A stretch of DNA of 64,000 bases from Sacculina carcini (Eukaryota; Arthropoda; Thecostraca; Sacculinidae): NCBI GenBank assembly GCA_916048095.2, contig OU696595.1:762795-826794 (forward strand). The letters run 5' to 3'. A model generated the notes under the pieces. The model worked only from the letters and a program-made list of their open reading frames with translations, did no database searches and had not been told where the DNA came from. Every line of letters begins with the position of its first letter. Positions within the stretch are counted from its first letter, which is position 1. Positions 36,008 to 48,480 of this stretch are shown one piece after another. The position numbers and the translations under genes were made by a program.

Positions 36008-36499
36008 AACAAGCGAGAACAAATTGACTTAGAGCTATCAGAATTTGAAGATAAGCACATGTATGAATCACGCATCAGAACAGGCAAGAAACTTTCTGCG
36101 CTTTATGGAGGTTGTTTTGACTTACCCCAAACAGCAAATCAATTCATCAATATCAGTAGCGTTGAATTGACAGCCGTCCAGAAACAGTTTCTCAACCTGG
36201 GACACAACTGTCACCATATGAGTAAACGAAAAATCTTGAGTAAGCGCATTGAGCTGGAAATACTTCTAAATGACATTCAGAATCTCGAAGGGAGAGGAAA
36301 AGTGAAAACAAGCCCTGACTTGCAAGCGGAAATTATTCGCGAGTCAAAAATTTCTCGCGGGCATACAAGAACGTCCTTGATCTCACCAGAGCTCAGAGCT
36401 GCGGCGTTGGAGCTAAGGAATAATAGCAGCATTATTATTCGAAAAACCGACAAATCATCCATGTTCGTCATACTAGACCGGTGTGATTATGACGGCTGA
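36008..36499 (+). pseudogene. Penelope-like ORF, N-terminal region to first RT motif
   Basis: The frame is open from the junction at about 36,008, upstream of the ATG at 36,059. Recognisable signatures in order are YGGCFDL, FINISSVELT followed by LNLGHNC, the KRIELEILLNDI region, LISPELRAAALELR, and IIIRKTDKSSMFVILDR. The last corresponds to the start of the reverse transcriptase fingers in Penelope-like proteins. It ends at a stop just past DYDG. All later RT motifs, including the catalytic Asp pair, are absent, so the product could not copy DNA. The 5' end is also cut. Confidence 0.85.
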
Positions 36500-36795
36500 C
36501 TTGCCACCTGAGCAACGGCGCCATCAAAAAACATTTCAGCTCGGCTCACAAACAAAAACTGACACGTGATGATATTGTTCGCGGTACTGAGGTGTTGGCG
36601 TATGAAAACGACGCACGTCGACTGCGCCTGCTTGAAGCAGTGTACATCACCCAGCTGAGGCCATCAATAAACATCCAGCAGGAAGAAAATGGTGTACTTC
36701 CAACTCAGCGAGCTCCCCCATCTGAGCGAAACTCGACTCGCCCTTGCGACAGTCAGACGCCCGCACATCCGCCTGATGATAATACATTGGCGTGA
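36493..36795 (+). pseudogene. Penelope-like ORF, C-terminal GIY-YIG endonuclease part
   Basis: The frame differs from the upstream piece and begins directly at the deletion junction. It reads RLTCHLSNGAIKKHFSSAHK, then LTRDDIVRGTEVLAYENDAR and RLRLLEAVYITQLRPSINIQ, ending in a Ser/Pro-rich tail with a stop at 36,793-36,795. The CHL, HF, ENDARRL...EA and P.IN.Q pattern is the distal half of the GIY-YIG nuclease of Penelope-like elements. The GIY and YIG strands themselves are lost. The interior of the element between the two pieces was deleted at about 36,494. Confidence 0.8.
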
Positions 36796-36856
36796 TTCCT
36801 GGTCGCTAGCACCTAGGCGCGACTATAGTCATTGTATTTAAATATTCGCCCACATT

Positions 36857-37115
36857 TTGAACAATTGTTTGTATTCGTTGTGTATTGTATATCATGTGTA
36901 TTGTGCTTTTATGAATTGTCTGAAGATGGAGTCAGTAAACTCCGAAACGTTACAGAATATAGAAACGCTTTTGAATTGTTTGAGTCAAAGCGAACAGAAA
37001 CTGGCAAGAGATTTAGAATCCACCAGGAAAAAGATTGCAAAATGCGAAATTGCAATTGACTTCAATCTCGTTTGTAAGCGCGAAAATCTACTGCCTGGCT
37101 ACACCAATATCAAGT
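36857..37115 (+). pseudogene. Start of a second Penelope-like ORF, truncated
   Basis: The frame reads ESVNSETLQNIETLLNCLSQ, then SEQKLARDLESTRKKIAKCE and FNLVCKRENLLPGYTNIK, before entering a microsatellite. A charged coiled-coil-like stretch followed by a short CKREN...P segment is typical of the extreme N-terminus of Penelope-like proteins. It lies immediately downstream of the C-terminal piece, as expected for head-to-tail copies. The start codon is uncertain. Its end falls a little short of where the first remnant begins. Confidence 0.6.
36910..36961 (+). ncRNA. Hammerhead-ribozyme-like motif of Penelope pLTR
   Basis: Elements in order: outer strand 36,910-36,919, box CUGAAGA (36,920-36,926), one extra U, stem II GGAGU/ACUCC with loop CAGUAA (36,928-36,943), GAA (36,944-36,946), palindromic ACGU (36,947-36,950), U at 36,951, and the return strand ACAGAAUAUA (36,952-36,961). 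The outer strands pair as four pairs (one wobble), two mismatches and four more pairs (one wobble). This is the type I hammerhead plan with a minimal stem III. Penelope-like elements are known to carry such ribozymes. Predicted cleavage is after 36,951. The extra U before stem II and the tiny stem III leave monomer activity doubtful. Confidence 0.6.
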
Positions 37116-37290
37116 ATATCTATATATATACGATATCTATATATATATATATATATATATATATCTCGTATAAAAGAGATCCCCTGTGTGTGTGTCTGTG
37201 TGTGTGTGTGTGTCTGTCTGTCCCAGCCTTCTTCATCCATTTTCTATCAGCTGCTACTTGGCCATCACTTAGCGTACCCGCTATAAATTT
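37116..37290 (+). repeat. Microsatellite cassette, variant
   Basis: A TA-rich tract with embedded CGATATC and CTCGTATAAAAGAGATC is followed by TG repeats and the conserved flank TCCATTTTCTATCAGCTGCT. This is another copy of the compound cassette, in the left-half polarity, truncated after CTATAAATTTGTA by the foldback element. Confidence 0.85.
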
Positions 37291-37299
37291 GTAAAGTTG

Positions 37300-37595
37300 G
37301 TGTTTTCTGTATGTATAAATGTGCTGTGTTTTTACACTACGCCACAAAAGGTTCTATTTTTAGACGCGGTGGCTTGGAAATACCTGGAAAAAACATCAAA
37401 ACAACTGTGTGTGGAAGTCATGTGCTTAGCACATGTGTGCAGCTGCAGTTTGCAAAATTCACGTGCCAAGCACATGACTTCCACACACAGTTGTTTTGAT
37501 GTTTTTTCCAGGTATTTCCAAGCCAGCGCGTCTAAAAATAGAACCTTTTGTGGCGTAGTGTAAAAACACAGCACATTTATATATACAGAAAACAC
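37300..37595. mobile_element. Foldback element with 133-bp arms
   Basis: The arms 37,300-37,432 and 37,463-37,595 are reverse complements with only three mismatches by eye, separated by a 30-base loop. No transposase is encoded; the overlapping frames on the two strands are mirror images of one another. It may be a foldback or MITE-type element, or a hairpin left by template switching. I see no clear target-site duplication. A transcript would form a long hairpin able to feed small-RNA pathways. Confidence 0.85.
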
Positions 37596-37880
37596 ATATT
37601 TTACATGAATATATTATATGTCGGCTGTTTTTTGTTGTAGTCACTTTAGGGCACACATGGAATAATGAGGTTCGAAATTGGTTTCGTTTCTGGTGCTCAA
37701 AAAGGTATATACACACGTTAATTAATATAAAAATAAATATAAAAAACAACTAAGGTCGTGCTCGAAAATGTTTTTGCTCAAATACAAGTTTTCATCGGCA
37801 AAGAGTTTCAGTAACAATTGCATCGCCAAATGGCTGCTGTAAATAATTGAGCGAAAACATTGTGATTAGCGCAGTTGATT
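37596..37880. other. Unassigned stretch
   Basis: This stretch does not match the host repeat family or the transposons here. It contains a stem-loop with 15-base arms (37,767-37,781 and 37,847-37,861, one mismatch). No reading frame of interest is seen. Confidence 0.5.
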
Positions 37881-38828
37881 TGCTCATGGCTTAGACCCAT
37901 AAAAAGTCTTGACCAATAGAAAAGTCTAAATGGGAATGTTTTTATTTTAGATGTGGCAAAATATTTTCCTCGAACTGCCTCGTATTTAAACCCGCCCGTC
38001 GTGCGGAACTATAAATAGAATATAATGAATCAAAAAGCAAAAATCTTATCCAATAGAAAAATATAAATTTGTAAATTCTTGTTTTAATTATTGATGAAGT
38101 TTTTTTCCTCAACACTGCTCAAGTTCACACCCATCCTTCGTGTGTAGTAATTCAGAAGTGTAACACTATCAAAACAATGAAACCTTCTGTCATCTCTATA
38201 ATTCCAGATTTATGCGTCCGCTAAAACAGCATATTCATATAGTTGGCATTGCATGATATTACAACCCATATCCTTATGCAACTTGAGTAGTTAACTTTTT
38301 TCCCAGTAGTATTTTACCCGCCCCTCGGGCGAAACAATTCATGTGTAAATATTGAGGACAATAAAGCCTTTCTATTCAGTATAGTGTAGCATTAATTAAA
38401 CTGTACCCAATAAAACCACACCACCCATGCTTGGAGCTAATATGATGCATTCTGAATTGCGCTTGGGCTTCAGTGAAATTTAATCGGTGTATATTCCTGT
38501 GTAATCGCAAGTGCGCATAATAGCTGTCAAATTGGCAATATGTCCTTTTGACTTTACACCGCCGTAACTTCCTTCAGATACCCTTTGGAAAATTACAAAT
38601 TATACCGTATTGTAGAAGAAAAGATTTCTAGAACGATGGTATAATTTATTTTTATGTGTAACAAATAGTTACTGAGAAATAGTAGAAAAATTAATTTATT
38701 TTAGTCGCCCGGTGTTCAAGTGTAATTTTGGATGTATTTGAGAATTTTGCCAATTTTACACGTTTTTTGTATCACTTGTGGGTATAAATTATAGCTTATC
38801 TTGTAGAACACAAAATTATTACACAGTT
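37881..38828 (-). repeat. Host repeat, reverse polarity, first block
   Basis: From about 37,905 the CG tags appear as reverse complements (CCCGCCCGTCGTGCGG near 37,991). Sequence related to 1,745-2,450 runs backwards. This marks the polarity switch of the family. No gene is seen. Confidence 0.85.
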
Positions 38829-41800
38829 GTATATTCCTGTGTAATCGCAAGTGCGCATAATAGCTGTCAAATTGGCAATATGTCCTTTTGACTTTACACC
38901 GCCGAAACTTCCTTCAGATACACTTTGGAAAATTACAAATTATACCGTATTGTAGAAAACAGGATTTGTAGCACGATGGTATAATTTATTTTTATGTGTA
39001 ACAAATACTTACTGAAAAAATAGTAGAAAAATGAATATATTTTAGTCGCCCGGTGTTCAAGTGTAATTTTGGATGTAATTGAGAATTTTGCCAATTTTAC
39101 ACGTTTTTTGTATCATTTGTGGGTATAAATTATAACTTATATTGTAGAACACGAAATTCTCTACACAGTAGTATATTCTTGTGTAATCGCAAGTGCGTAA
39201 ATTGTGATTGGACTTCAGTGAAATTAAATCAGTGTATATTCCTGTGTAATCGCAAGTGCGCATAATAGCTGTCAAATTGGCAACATGACATTTTGACTTT
39301 ACACCGCCGTAACTTCCTTTAGATGCATTTTGGAAAATTTAAATTTATACCGTATTGTAGAAAACAAAATTTTTAGCACGATGGTATAATTCATTTTAAT
39401 TTGTGACAATTAGTTTTTGAGAAATAGGTAGAAAAATGAATTAATTTTTGTCAACCGGTGTTCAAGTGTAATTTTGGATGTATTTGAGAATATTGCCAAT
39501 TGTACACGTTTTTTGTATCATTTGTGGGTATAAATTATACTTTTTCTTGTAGAACACAAAATTATCTACACAATAGTAGAATTTTTATAGCTGTACCATT
39601 GCTGGTTTATGAGGAATAGATAGCGAAATATTGACCAAAATATTGTCTTTTTTTGTGCCAATTTTGCCTTTTTGCTTTTTTGTCATTTACACTTCACACC
39701 GCCGTAAATTTTTTTTAATACACTTTGGAAAATTAAAATGTATACCGTGTTGTAGAAAAAGAAATTCCCAGCATGATGGTATTGTTTATTTAGATGTGTG
39801 ATAATTATTTTTTGAGAAATAGAGAAAAAAGTATAGAAAATTTTACGCGTGGAGTATACATTTTTTTTTTAATGTAGATTGAATTTTTTTTCCATTTTAC
39901 ATGTTTTATATTCAATTTTTGGGTATAAATTATAATTTGTTGAACAGAACAGATAAATTTCTACACAGTGGTATAATTTGTATAGTTTTACCATTGTTGG
40001 TTTAGGAGGAGTAGTCTTCAGAAAATTGACCAACATTTTCGCATTTTTCAGGGTTCATTTTGTGTTTTTACCGCTATAACTTTTTTGGTTTCGTTTTTAA
40101 AATTTAAAATTTAGTGTTAAGTTTAGACAAGAAAATTTCCAACGTGATGGTACAAATTTTTAGCGGGTACGCCAAGTGATGGAAGAGTGCCAGCTGATAG
40201 AAAATGGACCAAGAAGGGTGGGACAGACAGACAGACACACACACAGACACACACACAGAGGATCTCTTTTATATATATAGATATAGCATTCAAACCCGCC
40301 CGTTGTGCGGAGCAATTCATAACATGAAATTCATATTCAATTCATAAAAAATATTGAGAAAAAAAATAAAATAGGGTACACTCATAAAAATATTCATCTA
40401 TTGAAAATTATAAGTTTAATTATTTTTATTTCGACAAAATATTTCTCCTCAGTCCGCCTGAGTCATTTTTAAACCCGCCCGTCGTGCTGAATAATTCAGA
40501 ACTCGAACACGATCCGTTCTGGATCTTGAAGTCAAATCCATTGGTTTTGTGTATGGATTAATTCTAAAGGGTAAATTGAACGTTCTATTGTCTATAGTTG
40601 CTGCCCGCGGAGCATTTTTATTAAAAAAATACCTTTTTTTAAATGAGCCATTTGAAAAAATGAACTAAAAAATGGAAACACTTTTTTCAAACCCGCCCCT
40701 CGTGCGGAACAATTCATACAATAAAATTCATATTTGAAGTCAAATCCATTGGTTTTGTGTATGGATTAATTATACAGGGGAAATTGAACGTTCTATTGTC
40801 TATAGTTGCTGACCGCGGAGCATTTTTATTTTTAAAAAATTAGCTTTTTTTAAATGAACCATTTGAAAAAATGAACTATAAAAAACTTTTTTTAAACCCG
40901 TCCGTCGTGCGGAACAATTCATACAATAAAATTCATATCAAATCCATAAAATATATTGAATACAAATTGAAAACCAAAAAATGTTACCTATAAATATCTT
41001 AACCAATAGAAAAGTCTAAATGTGAATATTTTTGTTCTTATTTTGATAAATCTTATCCCTCAACCCGCCTGATATATAAATCTGCACGTCGTGTGGTATA
41101 ATTCAGAACACAAACACGAAACAAACAATGAAAGATGATGAAATCTTTTCATCAGAATGTTTCCAAACTATATTTATTACTTAACATCATTCCCCAATAT
41201 CATTTGCTTAAGTACTATTTTACTTTTACCGCTGTAATATTTATTGCTAAAATTTATATATTTTCCGCTATCATTAAAACCCAATATAACCTGAGTCAAA
41301 CCTACCCAACCCAACCCAACCATCCAATCTTGACCGCACTCAGCCTAGTCTGAGGTGATTTAACTTATTAGTTTGTGATAACAAAATATACTGATGCGAT
41401 CATAATTTGTAATCAGAAGACTGAGATTATCTACCCCAGGGGTCCCAAACACGCGGCCCACAAATACTTATCTCTCAACCCGCCAATATAGTATCGGAAC
41501 CAAACTGTAAGGCAGCTAAATTCACATTTGTTGCATAATGCGATATAATTATACACCATTATCATATTATCTCATAATTCCCGGTTAATGCTTCCACTAA
41601 TGCATCATATTCATACAGTTGTTATTTTTTGTATTACACCGATATAAAAGCCCTTGATATTACAGCCGATATTATATTATACAATCTATATTCTGCTACG
41701 TATTATTCCTAATACATATATCATCAGATCGCAAAATATATTTAAAGGTTCACATCATTCTCCAAAATCATTTGCTTAAGAGCTATTCTACTTTTATCGC

Positions 41801-42508
41801 TAGAATATTTACTGCTAGTAAAATATAATATATCTCGCTATCATTTAAACCCACTCTTTATAGATACATTTAAGCCCGCCCGTCGTGCGGAACAGTTCAT
41901 TTCTAGCACGATGGTATAATTCATTTTAATTTGTGACAATTAGTTTTTGAGAAATATGTAGAAAAATGAATTAGTTTTAGTCACCCGGTGTTCAAGTGTA
42001 ATTTTGGATGTATTTGCGAATTTTGCCAATTTTACACGTGTTTTGTATCATTTATGGTATAAATTATAACTTATCTTGTAGAACACAAAATTATCTACAC
42101 AGTAGTATATTCCTGTGTAATCGCAAGTGCGCATAATAGCTGTCAAATTGGCAATATGTCCTTTTGACTTTACACCCCCGTAACTTCCTTCAGATACACT
42201 TTGGAAAATTACAAATTATACCGTATTGTAGAAAACAAGATTTCTAGCACGATGTTATAATTTATTTTTATTTATAACATATAGTTATTTAAAAATAGTA
42301 GAAAAATGAATAAATTTTAGTCGCCCGGTTTTCAAGTGTAATTTTGGATGTATTTGAGAATTTTGCCAATTTTACACGTTTTTTGTATCATTTGTGGGTA
42401 TAAATTATAGCTTATCTTGTAGAACACAAGATTATCTACACAGTAGTATATTCCTGTGTAATCGCAAGTGCGTAAATTGTGATTGGACTTCAGTGAAATT
42501 AAATCAGT
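38829..42508 (-). repeat. ~3.68-kb direct repeat, copy 1 (reverse polarity)
   Basis: This holds satellite-like monomers (to about 40,120), an inverted TG/TA cassette (about 40,220-40,280), CG-tag modules (about 40,300-41,890), then monomers again. The same order recurs at 42,509-46,189 with an offset of 3,680-3,681. An abrupt join inside the block (after GGAACAGTTCAT at about 41,900) brings a tag module against a monomer. Confidence 0.85.
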
Positions 42509-45500
42509 GTATATTCCTGTGTAATCGCAAGTGCGCATAATAGCTGTCAAATTGGCAATATGTCCTTTTGACTTTACACCGCCGAAACTTCCTTCAGATA
42601 CACTTTGGAAAATTACAAATTATACCGTATTGTAGAAAACAGGATTTGTAGCACGATGGTATAATTTATTTTTATGTGTAACAAATACTTACTGAAAAAA
42701 TAGTAGAAAAATGAATATATTTTAGTCGCCCGGTGTTCAAGTGTAATTTTGGATGTAATTGAGAATTTTGCCAATTTTACACGTTTTTTGTATCATTTGT
42801 GGGTATAAATTATAACTTATATTGTAGAACACGAAATTCTCTACACAGTAGTATATTCTTGTGTAATCGCAAGTGCGTAAATTGTGATTGGACTTCAGTG
42901 AAATTAAATCAGTGTATATTCCTGTGTAATCGCAAGTGCGCATAATAGCTGTCAAATTGGCAACATGACATTTTGACTTTACACCGCCGTAACTTCCTTT
43001 AGATACATTTTGGAAAATTTAAATTTATACCGTATTGTAGAAAACAAAATTTTTAGCACGATGGTATAATTCATTTTAATTTGTGACAATTAGTTTTTGA
43101 GAAATAGGTAGAAAAATGAATTAATTTTTGTCAACCGGTGTTCAAGTGTAATTTTGGATGTATTTGAGAATATTGCCAATTGTACACGATTTTTTGTATC
43201 ATTTGTGGGTATAAATTATACTTTTTCTTGTAGAACACAAAATTATCTACACAATAGTAGAATTTTTATAGCTGTACCATTGCTGGTTTATGAGGAATAG
43301 ATAGCGAAATATTGACCAAAATATTGTCTTTTTTTGTGCCAATTTTGCCTTTTTGCTTTTTTGTCATTTACACTTCACACCGCCGTAAATTTTTTTTAAT
43401 ACACTTTGGAAAATTAAAATGTATACCGTGTTGTAGAAAAAGAAATTCCCAGCATGATGGTATTGTTTATTTAGATGTGTGATAATTATTTTTTGAGAAA
43501 TAGAGAAAAAAGTATAGAAAATTTTACGCGTGGAGTATACATTTTTTTTTTAATGTAGATTGAATTTTTTTTCCATTTTACATGTTTTATATTCAATTTT
43601 TGGGTATAAATTATAATTTTTTGAACAGAACAGATAATTTTCTACACAGTGGTATAATTTGTATAGTTTTACCATTGTTGGTTTAGGACGAGTAGTCTTC
43701 AGAAAATTGACCAACATTTTCGCATTTTTCAGGGTTCATTTTGTGTTTTTACCGCTATAACTTTTTTGGTTTCGTTTTTAAAATTTAAAATTTAGTGTTA
43801 AGTTTAGACAAGAAAATTTCCAACGTGATGGTACAAATTTTTAGCGGGTACGCCAAGTGATGGAAGAGTGCCAGCTGATAGAAAATGGACCAAGAAGAGT
43901 GGGACAGACAGACAGACACACACACAGACACACACACAGAGGATCTCTTTTATATATATAGATATAGCATTCAAACCCGCCCGTTGTGCGGAGCAATTCA
44001 TAACATGAAATTCATATTCAATTCATAAAAAATATTGAGAAAAAAAATAAAATAGGGTACACTCATAAAAATATTCATCTATTGAAAATTATAAGTTTAA
44101 TTATTTTTATTTCGACAAAATATTTCTCCTCAGTCCGCCTGAGTCATTTTTAAACCCGCCCGTCGTGCTGAATAATTCAGAACTCGAACACGATCCGTTC
44201 TGGATCTTGAAGTCAAATCCATTGGTTTTGTGTATGGATTAATTCTAAAGGGTAAATTGAACGTTCTATTGTCTATAGTTGCTGCCCGCGGAGCATTTTT
44301 ATTAAAAAAATACCTTTTTTCAAATGAGCCATTTGAAAAAATGAACTAAAAAATGGAAACACTTTTTTCAAACCCGCCCCTCGTGCGGAACAATTCATAC
44401 AATAAAATTCATATTTGAAGTCAAATCCATTGGTTTTGTGTATGGATTAATTATACAGGGGAAATTGAACGTTCTATTGTCTATAGTTGCTGACCGCGGA
44501 GCATTTTTATTTTTTAAAAATTACCTTTTTCTAAATGAACCATTTGAAAAAATGAACTATAAAAAACTTTTTTTAAACCCGTCCGTCGTGCGGAACAATT
44601 CATACAATAAAATTCATATCAAATCCATAAAATATATTGAATACAAATTGAAAACCAAAAAATGTTACCTATAAATATCTTAACCAATAGAAAAGTCTAA
44701 ATGTGAATATTTTTGTTCTTATTTTGATAAATCTTATCCCTCAACCCGCCTGATATATAAATCTGCACGTCGTGTGGTATAATTCAGAACACAAACACGA
44801 AACAAACAATGAAAGATGATGAAATCTTTTCATCAGAATGTTTCCAAACTATATTTATTACTTAACATCATTCCCCAATATCATTTGCTTAAGTACTATT
44901 TTACTTTTACCGCTGTAATATTTATTGCTAAAATTTATATATTTTCCGCTATCATTAAAACCCAATATAACCTGAGTCAAACCTACCCAACCCAACCCAA
45001 CCATCCAATCTTGACCGCACTCAGCCTAGTCTGAGGTGATTTAACTTATTAGTTTGTGATAACAAAATATACTGATGCGATCATAATTTGTAATCAGAAG
45101 ACTGAGATTATCTACCCCAGGGGTCCCAAACACGCGGCCCACAAATACTTATCTCTCAACCCGCCAATATAGTATCGGAACCAAACTGTAAGGCAGCTAA
45201 ATTCACATTTGTTGCATAATGCGATATAATTATACACCATTATCATATTATCTCATAATTCCCGGTTAATGCTTCCACTAATGCATCATATTCATACAGT
45301 TGTTATTTTTTGTATTACACCGATATAAAAGCCCTTGATATTACAGCCGATATTATATTATACAATCTATATTCTGCTACGTATTATTCCTAATACATAT
45401 ATCATCAGATCGCAAAATATATTTAAAGGTTCACATCATTCTCCAAAATCATTTGCTTAAGAGCTATTCTACTTTTATCGCTAGAATATTTACTGCTAGT

Positions 45501-46189
45501 AAAATATAATATATCTCGCTATCATTTAAACCCACTCTTTATAGATACATTTAAGCCCGCCCGTCGTGCGGAACAGTTCATTTCTAGCACGATGGTATAA
45601 TTCATTTTAATTTGTGACAATTAGTTTTTGAGAAATAGGTAGAAAAATGAATTAGTTTTAGTCACCCGGTGTTCAAGTGTAATTTTGGATGTATTTGCGA
45701 ATTTTGCCAATTTTACACGTGTTTTGTATCATTTATGGTATAAATTATAACTTATCTTGTAGAACACAAAATTATCTACACAGTAGTATATTCCTGTGTA
45801 ATCGCAAGTGCGCATAATAGCTGTCAAATTGGCAATATGTCCTTTTGACTTTACACCCCCGTAACTTCCTTCAGATACACTTTGGAAAATTACAAATTAT
45901 ACCGTATTGTAGAAAACAAGATTTCTAGCACGATGTTATAATTTATTTTTATGTATAACATATAGTTATTTAAAAATAGTAGAAAAATGAATAAATTTTA
46001 GTCGCCCGGTTTTCAAGTGTAATTTTGGATGTATTTGAGAATTTTGCCAATTTTACACGTTTTTTGTATCATTTGTGGGTATAAATTATAGCTTATCTTG
46101 TAGAACACAAGATTATCTACACAGTAGTATATTCCTGTGTAATCGCAAGTGCGTAAATTGTGATTGGACTTCAGTGAAATTAAATCAGT
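42509..46189 (-). repeat. ~3.68-kb direct repeat, copy 2 (reverse polarity)
   Basis: This is the second copy of 38,829-42,508, with scattered substitutions such as one extra A near 43,190. Beyond about 46,198 the two sequences diverge within a monomer. Confidence 0.85.
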
Positions 46190-47180
46190 GTATATTCATG
46201 TGTAATCGCAAGTGCGCATAATAGCTGTCAAATTGGCAACATGACAATTTGACTTTACACCGCCGTAACTTCCTTGAGATACACTTTGGAAAATTACAAA
46301 TTATACCGTATTGTAGAAAACATGATTTCTAGCACGATGGTATAATTTATTTTAATGTGTGACAAATATTTCCTGAGAAATAGGTAGAAAAATGAATTAA
46401 TTTTAGTCACCCGGTGTTCAAGTGTAATTTTGGACGAAGTTGAGAATTTTGCCAATTTTACAAGTTTTTTGTATCATTTGTGGGCATAAATTATAACTTT
46501 TCTTGTAGAACACAAAATTATTTACACACTAGTAGAATTCTTATATCTGTACCATTGCTGGTTTATGAGGAATAGATAGCGAAATATTGACCAAAATATT
46601 CACGTTTTTTGTGCTAATTTTGCCTTTTTGACTTTGTGATTTACACTTCACACCGCCGTAACTTTTTTAATACACTTTGGAAAATTAAAAATTATACCGT
46701 GTTGTAGATAACAAAATTCCCAGCATGATGGTATTATTTATTTAGATGTGTGATAATTATTTTTTGAGAAATAGAGAAAAAAGTATATAAAATTTGACGC
46801 GTATGGTATAAAAAATTTTTGGAATGTAGATTGAGATTTTTTTCATTTTAAATGTTTTATATTCTAGTTTTGGGTATAAATTATAAATCGTTGAGCAGAA
46901 CAGATAATTTTCTACACAGTGGTATAATTTGTATAGTTGTACCATTGTTGGTTTAGGAGAAGTAGTCTTCAGAAAATTGACCAAAGTTTTCGCATTTTCA
47001 GGGTTCATTTTGTGTTTTTACCGCTATAACTTCTTTTGGTTTCATTTTTAAAATTAAAAATTTAGTGTTAAGTGTAGACAAGAAAATTTCCAACGTGATG
47101 GTACAAGTTTTTAACAAGTACGCCCAGTGATGGCCAAGTAGCAGCTGATAGAAAATGGATGAAGAAGGCTGGGACAGACA

Positions 47181-47249
<69 letters not shown>

Positions 47250-48480
47250 GATCTCTTTTATATATATAGACTAGCATTAAAACCCGCCCGTTGTGCGGAA
47301 CAATTCTTATAATGAAATTCATGTTTAATTTATAAAAAATATAGAAAAATTAAATATACAAAAGGGCGCACTCATAAAATTGTAATCAATTGAAAAGTCT
47401 AAGTTTAATCATTTTTTCTTTTTTTTTGACAAAATATTTTCCCTCAATCCGCCTCATATGTAAACCCGCCCGACGCGCGGAATAATTCAGAACTCGAACG
47501 CGATCGGTTCTGGATCTTGAAGTCAAATCCGTTAGTTTTGTATATGAATTCGTTCTATACGTTTAAATTGAACGTCATGTTGTCTATAGTTGCTACCCGC
47601 GGGACATTTTTATTTCATACACATGATCCATGGATTCGTTTACGTTTGAAGCCCCTGATCTATACCATTGAGCCCGCGCAATTATGCCGCCTCGTATTCA
47701 AGCATACATACACACTGGCAGACAGATAATTTCTTCTTTATGCATATATATAGCATTAAAACCCGCCCGTTGTGCGGAGCAATTCATAACATGAAATTCA
47801 TATTCAATTAATAAAAAATATGGAAAAATAAAAATGAAATAGGGTACACTCATAAAAATATTAATCAATTGAAAATTATCAGTTTAATTATTTTTATTTC
47901 GACAAAATATTTCCCCTCAGTCCGCCTGAGTCAGGTTTAAAAAACTCGCCCGATGCGCGGAATAATTCAGAACTCGAACACGATCCGTTTTGGATCTTGA
48001 AGTCAAATCCATTGGTTTTGTGTATGGATTAATTCTACAGGGTAAATTGACCGTTCTATTGTCTATAGTTGCTGCCCGCGGAGCATTCATATTTTTAAAA
48101 AAATACCTTTTTTTAAATGAACCATTTGAAAAAATGAACTAAAAAATGGAAACACTTTTTTTAAACCCGTCCGTCGTGCGGAACAATTCATACAATAAAA
48201 TTCATATTTGAAGTCAAATCCATTGGTTGTTTTGTGTATGGATTAATTCTACATGGGAAATTGAACGTTCTATTGTCTTTAGTTGCTGCCCGCGGAGCAA
48301 TTTATTTTAAAAAAATTACTTTTTTTAAATGAACCATTTGAAAAAATGATCTAAAAAAACATTTTTTTTAAACACACCCGTCGTGCGGAACAATTCATAC
48401 AATGAAATTCATATCAAATCAATGAAATATAATGAATACAAATTGAAAACCAAAAAATGTAACCTATAAATATCTTAACC
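46190..48480 (-). repeat. Host repeat, reverse polarity, with long CA tract
   Basis: Monomers are followed by a CA tract (47,182-47,245, complement of TG), a short TA tract and CG-tag modules. The tags vary here (GCGCGG forms near 47,470 and 47,950). No gene is seen. Confidence 0.8.

Larger units (their letters stand above)
36008..37115 (+). mobile_element. Penelope-like element remnants, head to tail
   Basis: Two partial copies of a Penelope-like retroelement lie in one orientation. The first lacks its start and most of its interior. The second, after a short non-coding spacer, holds only the beginning of the protein. Tandem, partly truncated copies with a shared pseudo-LTR spacer are characteristic of this class. 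The spacer carries a hammerhead-like motif (36,910-36,961). Left junction: the host CG-tag module stops at about 36,007. Right junction: a TA-rich microsatellite at about 37,115. Confidence 0.85.

Noticed and set aside
37297..37595. Matching frames on both strands as two related genes
   Set aside because: They are mirror readings of one palindrome.
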